From Capsaspora owczarzaki ATCC 30864 (taxonomy: Eukaryota; Opisthokonta; Filasterea): a stretch of DNA of 64,000 nt. The position numbers were made by a program, and so were the translations under genes. Below are positions 45,401 through 56,851 of the stretch, one piece after another. Every line of letters starts with the position of its first letter. Position 1 is the first letter of the stretch. Location: NCBI RefSeq assembly GCF_000151315.2, contig NW_011887294.1:1037951-1101950 (forward strand). Direction: 5' to 3'. The notes below the pieces were generated by a model. It made no database searches and was not told where the DNA came from. It was given only the letters and a program-made list of their open reading frames with translations.

Positions 45401-47700
45401 GTGAGGAACGTCTGCGCCGCGAGCGCGAGGAGGAGGAACGTCGAAAGGCTGAGCTTGCCGCTCTCGAGCGCGAGACCAAGGAGCGCCAGGAAGCCGAGCG
45501 TCGCCGCATTGCCGAGGAAGAAGCCGAGCGCCAACGAGTCGAGGCCGAGCGTCTGGCTGAAGAGCGCCGCCTGCGCGAGCAGGAGGAAGAAAAGGAGCGC
45601 CTGGAGCGAATGCGCATTGCCGTGGAGCAAGCCGAGCGCGAGCGCATTGAGCGCGAAAAGATTGACATGCTTGCGGCCAAGGAGCGACACCAGCAGTCCA
45701 ACGCGACGGCGTCCATGGCGGCCCGCTCGTTCCAAGACTTGTCCAAGGAGGTCGACAACGACGCTCGCGCCAATCCGAACGACGAGGAGGCCCCATTGAC
45801 CAGCGGCAACGACGGTGCATCGAGTGGCGACCTTCTGTCCCCGTCATCGTTGGCTGCGGCCGCTGCTGCTGCCGCGACCTCTCGCATGCTCGCCTCGCCC
45901 GTGCACGCCCTGCCGCCCGTGCTGGAGTCCTGCGCTGGGTACCAGATCGAAGGACCGTCCTTGGTTCGTGCGCGTCGTGGGGCTGCTTTCATCGAGGTCA
46001 CCCGTGACAACCGCTGGTGGAAGCACTTTTTCTACCAAAAGGAGCACATTACGGTGGCTGCCAAACACGAGTCCCTGGGCACCGTGCTGGTGTCGATCGT
46101 CGCGCGCTCTGCAGAAGACATTGTCTCGACTGCCGCGACCGATCCCGCCACGTACCGCGCGATTGTCTGGACCAAGCTCGGCTTTGGTCTTGCCAGCTTC
46201 TCTCCTCCCGACCAAGACTACTCTGAGGCCGCCGGAGAAATCGTCAAGGGCAAGAAGAAGCAGTACCGCGCTCACGAGCTGATGGACATGGCTGTGGATC
46301 GCTTTGGCCACACGCTGGGCGACAAGTGGAAGCTCCGCGAGAACTGCTTCCAGGTGCGCAACTCGGACTGCGACGACAAGCTCTTGCGTCTGGAAGAGGA
46401 CAACCACAAGTTCTACTACCCCCAGCACTACAAGTTTGGCGTGCTGCTGATGCGCGAAGGCCAGACGGACGAAACGCTCTTGTTCTCCAACTGCAACGAT
46501 GGGCGTGCGGGCGAGCCTCCACGCTGCCCTTCGTTCGACGCCTTCCTTGATCTGATTGGCACCAAGGTCCGCCTACAAGGCTTTGACAAGTTCCGCGGCG
46601 GTTTGGATGTCAAGACCGACCTCACCGGCACGCACTCGTACGCTGCCACGCGTGATGCTGGGCCATCGACGGATGAAATCATGTTCCACGTCTCCTCCAT
46701 GCTTCCGTTTGCCCGCGACCAGCCCCAGCAGCCCGAGCGCAAGCGACACATTGGCAACGACGTCTGTCTTGTCGTGTTCAACGACGGCACCACGCCATAC
46801 GCGCCCCAGACCGTCAAGTCGCACTTTATCCACGTGCTGATTGTCGTGCACTTGGTTTCTGCAGCCTCCGAGGACGGCAGCGTGCCTGCACAGTACCGCG
46901 TCGGCGTCGCGTACAAGGACACGGTGAGCGAGTTTTCGCCTCCCATCACGCACGAGCTCTGGGCGCACGGACCTGAGCTGCGCGAGTTTTTGATCAACAA
47001 GCTGATCAACGGCCAGCGCGCCGCGCTCAAGTGCGAGTCCTTCCAAGAGCCCTTCCGCAAGTACCGCTCGTCCGTACTGGACCAGCTGTACCATGTTGCC
47101 GCCGAGCAGCGCGGCGAGAAGGCCTGGCGATCGCGCGCGAGCAAGCAGACGGTCAAGACGCATCTCGGTTCGATTCGCAAGTTCAACTCGATGGACAGCG
47201 ACGACCTCCACGCACTCCGCCTCTTGCGCTACGAGCAGGACGAGCGCAAGGCTGCGGAGAAGGATTTCGCCGAGGCTGCCAAGAAAGCCAAGGGCGGCAG
47301 TCTGTTCCTGAGTGGCAAGCGGTCCAGCTCGGCGACCAAACTCCAACTCGAAAACCGCTTTTCGTCCGTCACGGAGGCCACCACCAGCAGTGCTCCCTCG
47401 TCTCCCGTCGCCGTGCCGCGTCGTGGCCGCGCGACCACCATGGTGGGCGCTCCTTCGCCGCTCGCGCTCGAGGGAGGCCCGATCAGCCCGACCAGCCCGA
47501 CTTCTCCCCAGAGCGAGAAGAAGCGGTGGCGCTTGCTGACATCGTTGCGCGGCACTCCCAAGAGTCCCGACGGCTCGTCTCCCGTTGAGCCCCTGTCTCC
47601 TGTCGACACCAACTTTCCCGATGCCAACACGACCCTGTCTTCTTCCCCGCCCATCGTGAACAAGCAAGTTGCGCAGCTTCGGCAGCAGGAGGACATGTGA
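42438..47700 (+). CDS. myosin heavy chain with C-terminal RapGAP domain
   Basis: Two exons: 42438-42567 and 42797-47700; 1677 aa. The motor spans residues 1 to about 835: Walker A 'GESGAGKT' (119-126), switch I 'NPNSSRFG' (208-215), switch II 'DIFGFENF' (about 500-507) and 'CNPFFVRCIKPN' near the converter. About three IQ motifs follow (840-900: 'RRIQRTFRKW', 'RAIQRFYRTYRARR'), then about 100 residues of alternating Glu and Arg likely to form a single alpha-helix. From about 1110 the tail matches Rap1GAP: 'RWWKHFFYQKEH' (human YWRHYFLGKEH), 'HYKFGVLLMREGQTDE', 'LQGFDKFRGGLDV', 'TDEIMFHVSSMLPF' and the catalytic-helix motif 'RKRHIGND' (HIGND at about 1361), retaining the Asn thumb. The C-terminus is Ser/Pro-rich. 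The frame is open throughout, so the fusion is encoded in one exon. The motor class is not settled; there is no SH3-like N-terminus. Confidence 0.95.
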
Positions 47701-48903
47701 TGAGCGAGGGGTTTGAGTGTCACTTGCTCCTCCTCCAGACAACGGATTGTTTTTGCTGCTCGATGCAGCCGTTCGTGTTTGGGGGGGGGTGTGTGTTTTG
47801 TTTCTTCCCACTTTTTGTGTCTGTGTGTTTGTCTGTGTGTGTTTTTGTGTGAATTTGTGTTTTTTTCGTCTGGCTGTACAAATTTGAACAAAATTTCCCC
47901 AAATCACCGCCCACCACCAAAAATGCAAGATCTTCTTCTATTGCCAGACACTCGACGACAGAGGTGTGGGGGCGGGGGTGGGGGTGGGGAGGCTTTGCGC
48001 GTGCTGATGAAAGGGGGGAGAAGCAGCTTTGGTCAGCCTTCGCCTGTTTCAGCAGCCAATCCAGCTATGCTCCTGTCGGAATAGTACTAGCATGCTTCTG
48101 ATGGAATGGGTGCTCGGTCGCGGGACGTGGGGGTGATGCAAAAACCAGTGGATTCAGTCTCAAATTTTGAGATCAGTGGACGTTGTCATGAGCCAATTCT
48201 CTTCCCTCCTTCCCTCTTCTCCAGAGCTGGCTGCAAGGTCACAGGTAATCGTGGATAGTGTAATTACTGCCCTGCTACAAAAGAAACGCTCTTCCGTATC
48301 AGTTTGCCAATAAAAAAGCTCGCTTTTGGTTGGTTTTGGTTACATTTCAATTCACCCACTTCGAAGCTCATGAATCCAACTACAAAATCAGGATAATCAG
48401 AACAAACTCAATGCAGTACAAATGAAGATGTGCAACGTCACAGCTCACTCTTTCTGCAGTGTTGTGACGTAGGTTTGGTTTGTTCACAACATCTCAAAAC
48501 GAAACAAAACAACCAATCTCGTTCAATCTCGTTCAAGATCAGCCGTTGCTTGCTTCTGAGGGCCGCTGTTGGGCTGTCGTCCCAACAACTTTGGAGGGCA
48601 GCTGGTGGACTGTCGGTTCACCAAACGCGAAGCTGAGGTGGGGAGAGGACGGGAGGGAGGGAGGACTGTCCGATTGTAATGCGTGAAGCTTGTGACTTCC
48701 AAACAGCATCAACAAACGGATCAAACAGCTTGTGCCTTGGGGCATGGTGGGGCATGGCTGCTGCTGCTGCGGATGGTGGAGTGACAAATAGAATCGTCTG
48801 CAAAGTTGCTCAGTGCAGCAGCAGCGATCAGAGACTGATGAGCAGGGTCGAAAACACTCAGAGAATCCTCTCATATGTTGTGATTGTTGTGTTCAGGTTT
48901 GCC
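47701..48903. other. intergenic region between myosin and ROCO genes
   Basis: 1.2 kb. Contains G runs (47780-47788, 47969-47990) and otherwise unremarkable sequence. No supported ORF. Confidence 0.4.
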
Positions 48904-51900
48904 ATGTCACTGGATTACGAGGCGATGACGCCAGAACAGCGGAAGTTGTTTGAGCAAGTCAAGAATGCGAGTGGTGAGCTCTAGTAAGAAAGCAAAGACA
49001 AAAGACGAAAGTGCTGAATTATGACACTGACATGCGGCGACAGTTTCCGTTACCGTCACATTGGTGATGTTGAAGCGCAAGCAATCGCTGAAGCACTCAA
49101 GGGGAACACAAAGCTCACCAAGCTCACCAAGCTCCAGTAAGTTGCTTGATCAGCCAGATTCAGACGAGTTCTTTCACTCCATGTCTCGACAGTTTGGGCC
49201 GGAATAGGGTTGGTGACGCTGGCGCTCTTTCTATTTCAGCAGCACTCCAAGAAAATACGACTTTGCAATATCTCATGTAAGCGTTTTCAGTGTTGAGTGC
49301 CCACCAACTGCGCAACTCACTGGGAAATCGTTAGTCTGTGTTTGAATCAGATCGGAGACGCTGGGGCTCTTTCCATCTCAGAAGCACTTCAAAAGAATAC
49401 GACTTTGCAAAATCTAGAGTAAGCGTTTTCAATGTTGAATGCCCAACCGCAGCATTACTCACAGATCAATCGGTAGTTTGACGTACAATCAGATCGGTTA
49501 TGTGGAGGAAACGGTACTGCGCCACAGTATCCATCCAACCTTGAAATTGTAAGTTTTCTGCTTCGTCCGAGATGTTCATTAGCGACTCCATTTGAGCCTC
49601 ACTTTCCTTCCACTTTCAGACACATTGCGAATCAGCATCGATCCGGTTCTGTTCGATGCCAGGAAGTTCGCGTGGTCGTGCTTGGCGATCCTTCAGTCGG
49701 CAAGACCTCGCTTGTTAGGGGAATCGCCGACGGTTACGTGCGACAGACGTTCTCCAACTGGCTCAACATTGCCAATTCCACCGATGGTATTGATATTTCA
49801 ACAGTCGTTCTGCGTGAAAAAGGCGAATCCATGATTTTGATCGTTTGGGATTTCGCCGGTCAAGAAGTCTACCTGGTTTCGCACCAGTTCTTTCTTCGTG
49901 AACGAACAGTCTACCTGGTCTTGTTTGACGTGCGTGAAGACTTGTCACTCAATTCGCGCCTTGCCTTTTGGCTCCGCAGCTTGCACGCTTGCGTTCCAAA
50001 CGCCGATATCATTCTTGTTGGAACACACATTGATGATCCGTCATACACTTCGGAGCGGCAGCAAGAGCAAAAACAAAATCTTGCCAATCTGCTCAGCACC
50101 CTGAAAGAATCAAGTGTTTCGTTTAACGTGCGTTCGACCTTCTACATCAACGCGCGGAACTCTACGGGGGCCCCGAGCATGCTGGAACTCAAGACTGCAT
50201 TGTTTCAAGCCGGACAAAAGATGCCGTTTACAATCAACTGTTGGATGGCCGATATCTTCAGTTCAGAGACTCGCTACAGAAGCAAGCTAACGAGTTGGCC
50301 GCCCAGAACAAACCACCCCTCTGTCGATGGCATGAAATGGTCGAGCTTGGCCAGTCACTGCGTCTCAGCGGGCGAGCAATCGATGAATTCATGCAGCTCA
50401 TGCGTTTTCAAGGCTGGGTCGTTTTCCATCGTCTCGCCAATTCAGCGACCCCAGACACGTCCAGTGTTCCCGCGCTGCAACCTGCAACTCTCCTTGCTTC
50501 GTTGGACGACATTGTCATCTTGAACCCTCAATGGTTCACGAAAACAGTCCTGACTGGAGTGATTACGCAGAAACCTCAAGATCGATGGGTCAAGGATGGC
50601 ATTGTGACTCGCAAGGATCTGCATCGAAACGCTTGGAAGGGCATCGATTCTGCGATCTGTGATCAGTTTGTGCTGCTCCTTCAGCGATACGAGCTCTTGT
50701 ACAAGATGAGCGATGGCGATCAGCCTGGAACCGATTCTTCAAGCGCAGGCACTCGCTATGTCATCCCTTCGTACCTGCCAGCCTACAAATCCGACCCTAG
50801 TAAATGGTCTCTGAAGCATGAAGTTGCCATTGTGATGGAGACAAAGTTTTTGCTGGAGGGATTTTTCTCGAGGCTGGTTGTGCGCTTTCACGAGCGGAAA
50901 TTCCACTTGACGGCGTGGCGAGATGCTGTTCTGGTCAATTACGACGGTCCTCGAGCACTACTCCGTGTTCATCGCAACGCTTCCAGTGTGCGCCTCGAGT
51001 TTACCGCTCGCGGGAAGCATCCAGAGAGGCTGCTTCCAACTCTGATTGAGATATTGGACAGGCTCAGCTCGGATTGGTATCCTGGAATCTCGTGGAAAAC
51101 CTACCTGCGCTGCCCCATGCACGAGCCTAATGACAAACCATGCCTGTGGACACTACGACCTCAAGTTCGCGATGCAGTAATCAACAATGAGCAACCTTTA
51201 TCTTGTTCGCACACGCACATCGCGTTTTCAAAGGAGGAATGGCTTCCAGTTCTCAGCTCGCTTTTGCAGCGTCGCTTGAAGGCGGTTTCGCAACCCACAC
51301 CGGAGGATATCGAAGCGCTACGGCAACTCGAACCGCAACCGGCACCGGCGAGCGAGATCCAAACAGCAGCCGCGGAAGCTGCATCACTTGTTGCAGCACA
51401 ACTGATTGCATCTGGAAAGCAAACATTGCAGGAAGTTGGTGCGGCGGCCATCCATTCTGTTCGCGAAGTCGAGAAGCAAGTGACTTCCTCTGGAGTGCAG
51501 CAGCTTCAAAATATTGCCGCTCAGTCAGCGCAGGACTTGCAGCGTTTCAATAGGGCTTTGGATGGCATCATTGGATCGATTCCAAATGCGGTCAAAACTG
51601 ATCCTGTCGAGTTTGATCGGCTGATCCAGTCTACAGTTTTGAAGCGCATCGATGAGCTTGCCAAAGCTTTGGATTCGCGGTTCGATGCGGCAGAATCCCT
51701 GCACCAGGAGCAGAGAAACGAAATCGCTCGTTTTTTCACGAGTCAAGTCCAAATGCAGCTGGACTTGCTGGACAAACCATGCCCGTTGTTGTTTGTCGTG
51801 GTACCGCCGACCAAGAAGTGGCATTCCAAACTCATGGATCTTTACAAATCAAGCCACACTGCGCACCTGCTATGCGCCCACATGGGTACCAACAGCCAGC

Positions 51901-52476
51901 CCGAGTGGCATCGTATCGACAGTCATCCCGGCTACGAAATTGCCAAGTTTTCAAAGTGGCTGAAAAAGTATGGTTCTCGTGTTCGCAGCCTGCTTGAGTT
52001 TGTGCGTCCGTTCCTGAAAGCAGCCAGTTTGGCTCCTGGTGGACCAGATGTAACGGATGCGGTTGATTCTGCCATTACTGCTTTGGAAGACCCGCTCGAG
52101 GCTCTGCCGTACTTGCAAAGATTGCTCGACCACGCTGATCAGCAAAAGGGGTTCCAGCGCGAAAGGAAAGCAACCAGCGCCCGCATCTGCTGCTTCCTCA
52201 GAAGTCACACACTCGTCCCAAGAGGCAGCACGGGAATGGGCTGCTTTCCTATCCAAGAAAGACGAGTACAAGTCCTTTGCCGGTTTGGAGCGAGCTGTTG
52301 TGCTCAGCACGGGCGAGGTTCGTTGGGTCTGTCCGAAGCATGCGCAAGCGCCCATCTATCGCACCAGCTCCATTTCGAGCAGCTCGTCCGCCGGCTCCTC
52401 TAGCAATGCGCCAAGCAGCTCTTCCAGTGGCAACGTTGCTAGCAGCTCTTCCGCGCCATCCACTTCAACACCGTGA
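48904..52476 (+). CDS. ROCO-family protein (LRR-Roc-COR) with two apparent frame breaks
   Basis: Exons 48904-48983, 49044-49136, 49193-49276, 49335-49418, 49477-49548 encode the N-terminus and four LRR units, then a long exon from 49620. The Roc GTPase has G1 'GDPSVGKTS', G3 'WDFAGQE' and 'GTHID' in place of NKxD. COR follows ('GRAIDEFMQLMRFQGWVVFH', 'HERKFHLTAWRDAVLVNYDG'), then a helical region and a C-terminal block ('PCPLLFVVVPPTKKWHS'). The tail ends 'SFAGLERAVVLSTGEVRWVCPKHA' plus a Ser-rich stretch. The frame shifts once between Roc and COR (about 50222-50240) and once near 52150-52175 at an AAAAGGGG run; no intron explains either. No kinase domain is present. Roc-COR proteins dimerise through COR. 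The gene may be recently decayed, or the sequence may carry indels. Confidence 0.82.
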
Positions 52477-53688
52477 TGCAGGCACGTCGTGTTTTGTCTT
52501 CACTCGCCGTCAAGATTGTGCTTTTATGTCTGATTCTTTTATTGTGTGCATGCGTTGATGTTCAATATTTCCGAATTCGATGCCAAATTCGAACAACACA
52601 ACATTCAGTCCTTAATTTTGAACTTCGTGAGTTGGTATATTCTTTTTGTTTCATTTAAAAGCTGCCCATTTTATACTCTTTTCATACTGTTTTTTTTTTC
52701 TTCTTCTTAATTTCGTTACTGATGATCCAACGGGCATTTGTCTGAACTGGCTCTTTGCTGAGCCAGCGATGACGCTAAAACACCGGCTACCACAAAGATA
52801 GCACGCATTATGGGTTTGCATGGCCTGTCCTCTCCGGAGGGCTGGCGGGCAGAGTGACTGGGCGTCTTGCCTTGGTCCAATGCTGCCCGTCTCGTTTGCC
52901 GTGCGAGCTCGCGTGCGCCCCTTCTGAAACCCTTCTCCTTCTCCTTCTCCTTCTCCTTCTTGTTCTCGTTCTGTGACGTTGTTCATTGTCATCGTTCTCG
53001 TCGTTGCTCACTCTCCTCTCCTTTGATCTCCAATAGAACAAAAGCAGTCAAAAACACATGGTCGACCGCGTGGTTTGACTTTTTTTCTTTTTTTCTTTCG
53101 TCTTTCTTTGATTTCCAAGATTCCCATCCCAGACGACGAGATCCAAATCCAGATCCAGACTGCTGTCCGCGTCATGTCATCATGGAGGCGTGAGGGCAAT
53201 GGTTGGATTCCGACGAAGCTCGCTTTCGTGGATTCCATCCGATCCAGCTGCTCGATGCACTGCCCCACACGTCTGATGTAGTCGGAAAGCTGAGCTTCTT
53301 GCTGCTTACGGCACAAAAGTCGACTTCCTAGCGGGGGGAGGGGGAGGGGGCTGGCGGGCGTTCAAGGAGGCTTTAAACGGTAAGTTGCCGCTTTGTACAA
53401 GCCAAAAGATCATCCAGTGCATGATCTCTGCAATGACAATGGCAGCGTTGCGTTCCGTCTCCAGAGTTGTCGAGTACACGGTAGTATTTCGAACAGTGCT
53501 GGCCTGGCTTGATTGGCAGATTGGCAGCAATTCTCCAGTACTTGGTTCTGATCCAAATACACTCGCTTATTGTCATTCATCCCTTGATTCAATACCATTG
53601 TAATTTCAAGTCATGCACACTCCTCTTCCTTTCTTCATACTACAGTACTGTCAACGTTGACATCACTTTGTTGGTTTTGGAAAGCAAA
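52477..53688. other. intergenic region upstream of the Rab18-like gene
   Basis: 1.2 kb with a TTCTCC repeat at about 52930-52970 and a G-rich patch at 53331-53350. No open frame with a recognisable domain. Confidence 0.4.
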
Positions 53689-54999
53689 ATGGCTGCAGCG
53701 TCACCACGCGAGACGACCTTCAAGCTGCTGCTTGTCGGCGAATCCAACACTGGCAAATCGAGCTTGATAATGCGCTTCACTGACAATGTGTTTGACGAGG
53801 ACTTGAGTGCCACCATCGGTAGGTCTCCAGCCGGTTGTGCTTCGGAGCGTCATCAGTTCAAAGCTGCAATGGGGTTTCTCCCCCCCCCCCCGTCATCCAG
53901 TTGGACACTCCCCCGCTCCTTCAATAGCATAGCGTCTGTGTCATTGCAGTGAAGTGCTTCTTGGTCTTCCGTGGAAGGCCAGAGTGAAGTTTGAGAGAGA
54001 GTCGATCAGCTCGTCCTCTACGCTGCATCACTTCACTCTTACAGCACTATCACCGCACCCTATCACAGTCCTCGCTTATACTTGAACCGAATGTTCATTC
54101 ACTCGACGGCGCCCCTGCTGGCAAACAACCGCGGACTTGCGCTTTGTTCCACTGTTTTCCACCAACTACTCGCTCATACGCGTCCCCGCTTTGTCGTTTG
54201 CTCATAGGCGTCGATTTCAAGGTCAAGCAAATGTTTCTCAATGACACCACCATCAAGCTAACCATCTGGGTATGGTCTCGTTTTTGTTATCACGAAAGCG
54301 AAACATTTGTTTGTTCGATTCACAACTCACACTCTTTGTACAATGTTCATGCTGTGATCAGGATACGGCTGGACAAGAGCGGTTCCGCACTCTGACAAGC
54401 AGCTTCTATCGCGGTGCTCACGGTGTTATTTTCGGTGCGTGCATGTTATCTCAACGCAGTCAAATGCAACGAATGATTTTTTTTTTGGGCGTTTTTTTTT
54501 TTCCCGTTCGCTCACACTGCTCCTATCTTGATCTTTCCCGTTCCTTGGAGCAGTCTACGACGTAACCCGCCGCGAAACATTTGACACGGCGCTGGATACA
54601 TGGCTCACAGAGGTCGACACGTACGCGACAAACGATGTCGTGAAAATGCTCATTGGCAACAAGATTGATCAGGTATCGCACCGACTTCTTCACTCTGCTG
54701 TGCCACTCGTTGTGGAATTTGATTTCTCACCCACCACCCTTCCCCTCCCCAACACCCATCTTCAGACCGAGGAGCGTCAAGTGTCGCGCGCAGAGGGACT
54801 GGCGTTTGCTCAGCGACATTCAATGCTCTTTATCGAATGCAGCGCCCGAACGCGTGTCGGTGTCGAGCAGGCATTTGAGGAGCTGGTCCAGAAGATGTAC
54901 GACACACCTGCATTGTGGCGCACCGGCCCAACAAACAATGTGCAGCTGGGAGGCGCAGAAGAAGCTCCCGCCCTGGACCAAGGCTGCGGTTATTGCTAG
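53689..54999 (+). CDS. Rab18-like small GTPase
   Basis: Five exons: 53689-53818, 54208-54269, 54362-54434, 54554-54672, 54766-54999; 205 aa. G1 is 'GESNTGKSS'. The switch I region reads '[19 protein letters not shown]', close to Rab18 ([18 protein letters not shown]). G3 is '[19 protein letters not shown]', followed by '[18 protein letters not shown]', G4 'GNKID', then '[16 protein letters not shown]', again as in Rab18 (FARKHSMLFIEASAK), and '[15 protein letters not shown]'. Rab18 acts at the ER and lipid droplets. The C-terminus ends 'GCGYC', giving a CXXC arrangement instead of the usual CC or CXC for double geranylgeranylation. G1 has Asn-Thr where most Rabs have Gly-Val. Confidence 0.93.
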
Positions 55000-55388
55000 A
55001 AGTTTTCCACGATTTTCAAATTGCATGGTCTTCTGTTTTGTATTATTACAAGTGCTTGGATATTGTTTCCGACGGCCGTACACGTTCCCCAAGACAAATT
55101 CCAATTCAGACAAGCCAAAAACAACCATTTTTTTACATTCAACATTTCAACACCTTTATTGGCACCAGCTCACTGAACGTAACCATGCAAACGCGCAGCC
55201 AACATAGTGCACATTTCACTCAATGTTTGCAACTGAAGGCGAAGCATCTGTTGGAGGCGAATGACCTGATACCGACAAAACAAAAAGTGACAACCAAAAA
55301 CAACAACAACAAAAAAAAAATCCCACACAGGCTATCAGCTCCACACTCCAAACACCACAGCCCCCTCGCGAACGGTACACACACGAGC
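55000..55388. other. convergent 3' region between Rab18-like and sucrase/ferredoxin-like genes
   Basis: 389 bp. Includes an A-rich patch at 55300-55320. Nothing coding seen. Confidence 0.45.
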
Positions 55389-56516
55389 TTAAAGCGTAAG
55401 CTCGGTGCCACCGCCAATTCGACCACGGAAGTTCTTGGATATCAACTCTGGTTGGTGCTCGAGGTAGGCGTCAATCAACTTGTCGGCATTTCGCCCCGAA
55501 AGCATGCCGTACCAGTCTCCTGGCGGATAGACGACAACGACGCCCGCATACTTGTGGCCGCCGAGATGCGAGCTGCCGCGCACAGCGATCGTGTCGTCGC
55601 CAATGGATCGCTCGGCCATCAGCTCGGCCAGCTTGTCCATCACCTGGGGACCAGAGCGTCCGCATCGTGCGTCGCGCGTGCCGTGTGTGCAAACCAGCAC
55701 GAGATAGCGCTTGTCCACGGGTTCGTGGGGAATGTTCTGCGCAACCACACCGCGAACCACCTGGTACTCGACAAATTCGGGAATCTGCTCAATCGTGACT
55801 CCAAGGTACCGTATCCCTTCCGGATAGACAATGACATCCGTGCCAAAGTCGCCCTTTGTGAGCTCGCTGCACGCAGTGACGAGCGGCACGCTCTGGCGGC
55901 CCTCCGACGATGCATCGGCAGTGACGTTCGCGGTGGTGCTTGTTGTCGTCGATGATGCGGTGGAGATGGTGGACGTCGACTGGGTCACGTCATCCGCCTG
56001 AGCAGACTTGGTCGATGCACTAGCATTCAATGGCAAGCCGACTGCGTCACCATCGCTGCCTGGTGCTGATTGAGGTGGTGCTGGTGCCGCTGCGATTGCG
56101 CCGCTTTGCTTTGCTGCTGACACGTCTGCCGACGAGCTCGACTTGGACGCGGCTGCCTCGCCTGCGCCGGCCTTGGCCTGCTTCTTCTCTTGCTTGGCGA
56201 GCTTCTTGGCGGCCTCGCGCGCGAGCTCGACCAGGCCCGGTTTGGCCAAGTCGTCCGAGCGCTTGGAAATCTCCGCGTCGAGCGCCTGAGCAAAGCTGCC
56301 GCTCTGCTTGTGGATCTTGGAGACCCAGTCGAGCTGGCCGTCGCACAGAATGATGTGGCGATGGTAGGTCTTGATCGACGAGAGCAGCTTTGGGTTGTAC
56401 TCGAGCTCGGGCTTTGGCTCGACGCAGCCGCCTTCCGCCGCAGTCTTGCCGCACTCGCACGTCTCCTCGACCGGCGGGCGCGGCGACTGCTCTTCTGAGG
56501 ACAGTGTGCCACCCAT
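55389..56516 (-). CDS. sucrase/ferredoxin-like (thioredoxin-fold 2Fe-2S) protein
   Basis: Single exon, 375 aa. The C-terminal half has the family signatures 'RYLVLVCTHGTRDARCG' and 'GSSHLGGHKYAGVVVVYPPGDWYG', with the Cys and His positions thought to hold a 2Fe-2S cluster in related Suc/Fer-like and Aim32-type proteins. The N-terminus contains 'CECGKTAAEGGC' and 'HRHIILCDGQLDWVSKIHKQS', matching the first half of the same fold. A low-complexity Ala/Ser/Thr linker of about 100 residues separates the two halves. 'MGG' at the start could allow N-myristoylation (Gly-2), which would place it on membranes; that is only an inference. The catalytic role is unknown in most members. Confidence 0.82.
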   Translation of the reverse strand: MGGTLSSEEQSPRPPVEETCECGKTAAEGGCVEPKPELEYNPKLLSSIKTYHRHIILCDGQLDWVSKIHKQSGSFAQALDAEISKRSDDLAKPGLVELAREAAKKLAKQEKKQAKAGAGEAAASKSSSSADVSAAKQSGAIAAAPAPPQSAPGSDGDAVGLPLNASASTKSAQADDVTQSTSTISTASSTTTSTTANVTADASSEGRQSVPLVTACSELTKGDFGTDVIVYPEGIRYLGVTIEQIPEFVEYQVVRGVVAQNIPHEPVDKRYLVLVCTHGTRDARCGRSGPQVMDKLAELMAERSIGDDTIAVRGSSHLGGHKYAGVVVVYPPGDWYGMLSGRNADKLIDAYLEHQPELISKNFRGRIGGGTELTL

Positions 56517-56851
56517 GCCAGCGTCAAAATGACAACGAGATATGCAGTTCTAAAAAATGAAAGTGAAGAAAAGCCTCCGAGTTAAGTTCCACTAGGATTG
56601 AAGTGGATTGCGTGGACGGTTTCAAATTGGAAACTGACTGAGTTTGCGTTTTTTTTTTTGCTCGGAGTGGAAATAATCAAAGTCCAAAAGAATCATGAGC
56701 ATGAGCAGCACGAGTTGACAATCGCCGATCTGGAGTATGAAAAAGAACGTGTGGATTGCGAAGGGAACAAACTCAAAAAGTAGACTCAAAAGAACAATGC
56801 ATGCAACGCTCAAAGCAAAACAACAAAACGGATCAGACAACAGCCAGTACG
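56517..56851. other. intergenic region between sucrase/ferredoxin-like and MRL-like genes
   Basis: 335 bp, A-rich at 56700-56820. It holds the promoter of the upstream minus gene and the 3' UTR of the MRL-like gene. No feature seen. Confidence 0.4.

Noticed and set aside
42787-45735. 982-codon open frame antisense to the myosin
   Set aside because: It exactly mirrors the high-GC motor coding region, has no recognisable domain, and its openness follows from codon bias on the other strand.
46573-47928. 451-codon antisense frame over the RapGAP tail
   Set aside because: Shadow of the conserved sense-strand domain; no independent features.
50222-50240. Programmed frameshift between Roc and COR
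   Set aside because: No slippery site with a downstream structure is apparent, and a second break exists near 52160, so an indel or decay is simpler.
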